Program-made: the position numbers and the translations under genes
Notes under the pieces: model-generated
The model's input: only the letters and a program-made list of their open reading frames with translations
Told to the model about the DNA's origin: nothing
Databases searched by the model: none
Shown: in pieces, positions 12,835 through 13,424 of the stretch
Layout: each line of letters starts with the position of its first letter
Position numbering within the stretch: the stretch's first letter is position 1
DNA from: an uncultured Brachyspira sp.
GTDB lineage: Bacteria > Spirochaetota > Brachyspiria > Brachyspirales > Brachyspiraceae
Assembly: GCF_910588665.1 (NCBI RefSeq)
Contig: NZ_CAJUPR010000020.1
Span: 1 to 13,424 of the forward strand
Length of the DNA: 13,424 nt
Direction: 5' to 3'

Positions 12835-13424
12835 ATGAATAAAAACAATAATAATACTCCTCAGATGAGATTTAAGGAGTTTAAAAATACAGGCGAATGG
12901 CAAGAAAAATATTTATGGCAAGTCACAATATGGGATAAAAAATTTAAAGGAGTTGACCCCAAAAAACAAGAAAATACTATTAAATATTATTATTATTTAG
13001 CAGATGAATTAAAAAAACTGATAAGAGAAAAAGGCACTGTAAAAATATTAACAACTAATAAAACTAATTTTTTTACTAATGAAGAAGAAGTAAAATATAC
13101 TTTAACTGAAGGTGAAATAATATGTATACCTTGGGGCGGAAATCCTATAATTCAATATTATAAAGGTAAGTTTATTACAAGTGATAATAGAATAGCTACA
13201 TCAAAAGATATTAATATACTTAACAATAAGTTTTTATATTATACTCTTATAAATCAATTAAAATTAATATCTTCTTTTTACAGAGGCATAGGAATTAAAC
13301 ATCCTAATATGTCGCAAGTTATTGACATGAATATTTTACTCCCTTCTATCCCCGAACAGCAAAAAATTGCAGAAGTATTGAGCACCGCCGATGAACTAAT
13401 CGACGCAGAGCGCCGCAAACTTGA
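12835..13424 (+). CDS. hsdS: Type I restriction-modification specificity subunit HsdS (N-terminal part, cut by window edge)
   Basis: The frame stays open to the end of the window, giving 196 residues of a protein usually about 400 long. It begins with the typical TPQMRFKEFKNTGEWQEKYL, has a first target-recognition domain (about 30-175), and reaches the conserved central segment LPSIPEQQKIAEVLSTADEL followed by IDAERRKL. HsdS decides which DNA sequence the HsdM methylase and HsdR nuclease act on. Neither hsdM nor hsdR is visible; they may lie beyond the edge. The ribosome site is weak (GGA about 11 bases upstream). The central segment is coded with GCC, ACC, GAC and CGC codons, unlike the rest of the gene: 25 of the last 44 bases are G/C. 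Whether the gene is intact cannot be judged. Confidence 0.88.
   Translation, partial: MNKNNNNTPQMRFKEFKNTGEWQEKYLWQVTIWDKKFKGVDPKKQENTIKYYYYLADELKKLIREKGTVKILTTNKTNFFTNEEEVKYTLTEGEIICIPWGGNPIIQYYKGKFITSDNRIATSKDINILNNKFLYYTLINQLKLISSFYRGIGIKHPNMSQVIDMNILLPSIPEQQKIAEVLSTADELIDAERRKL

Overview
The window looks like a chromosome segment of an anaerobic spirochaete, most likely Brachyspira. The evidence is the very AT-rich DNA with A/T-ending codons and AGA arginines, a core flagellin of the spirochaete FlaB type, a DUF115/Maf-type protein, and near-consensus flagellar sigma-28 promoters. The genus is inferred from gene content and style and was not tested by a search.

Layout. (1) Positions 1-1348: flaB with a sigma-28-like promoter, a long (about 240 nt) structured leader carrying a CsrA-like hairpin, and a strong terminator. 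(2) 1518-2150: a stand-alone LUD-domain protein with a cysteine-rich tail. (3) 5605 down to 2177, minus strand: a likely operon of a membrane-anchored M15 peptidase, a Maf/DUF115 protein (candidate flagellin glycosylation enzyme) and a small secreted protein. (4) 5769-5841: tRNA-Val(UAC), minus strand, with its own promoter. (5) 6021-7313: an unrecognised 430-residue protein. (6) 7392-7901: a FlgN-like flagellar chaperone behind a near-perfect sigma-28 promoter and closed by a terminator. (7) 8059-11678: argF, argG and argH, the ornithine-to-arginine branch. (8) 11776 to the end: a defence region holding a consensus promoter, a GC-rich structured RNA, an Abi_2/AbiF protein with two HEPN motifs, and the start of a type I restriction specificity gene (hsdS) cut by the window edge.

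How the genes connect. flaB, the FlgN-like gene and possibly the M15-Maf operon share sigma-28-like promoters with the same 11-nt spacer, which suggests late-flagellar co-regulation of filament protein, export chaperone and possible filament modification. The arginine genes form a separate metabolic unit. I found no convincing terminator between argH and the defence region.

The most notable system is at the right end: the structured RNA plus AbiF-like protein. It has the layout of the RNA-antitoxin AbiF systems that have been proposed as ancestors of Cas13, and it sits beside a type I restriction locus.
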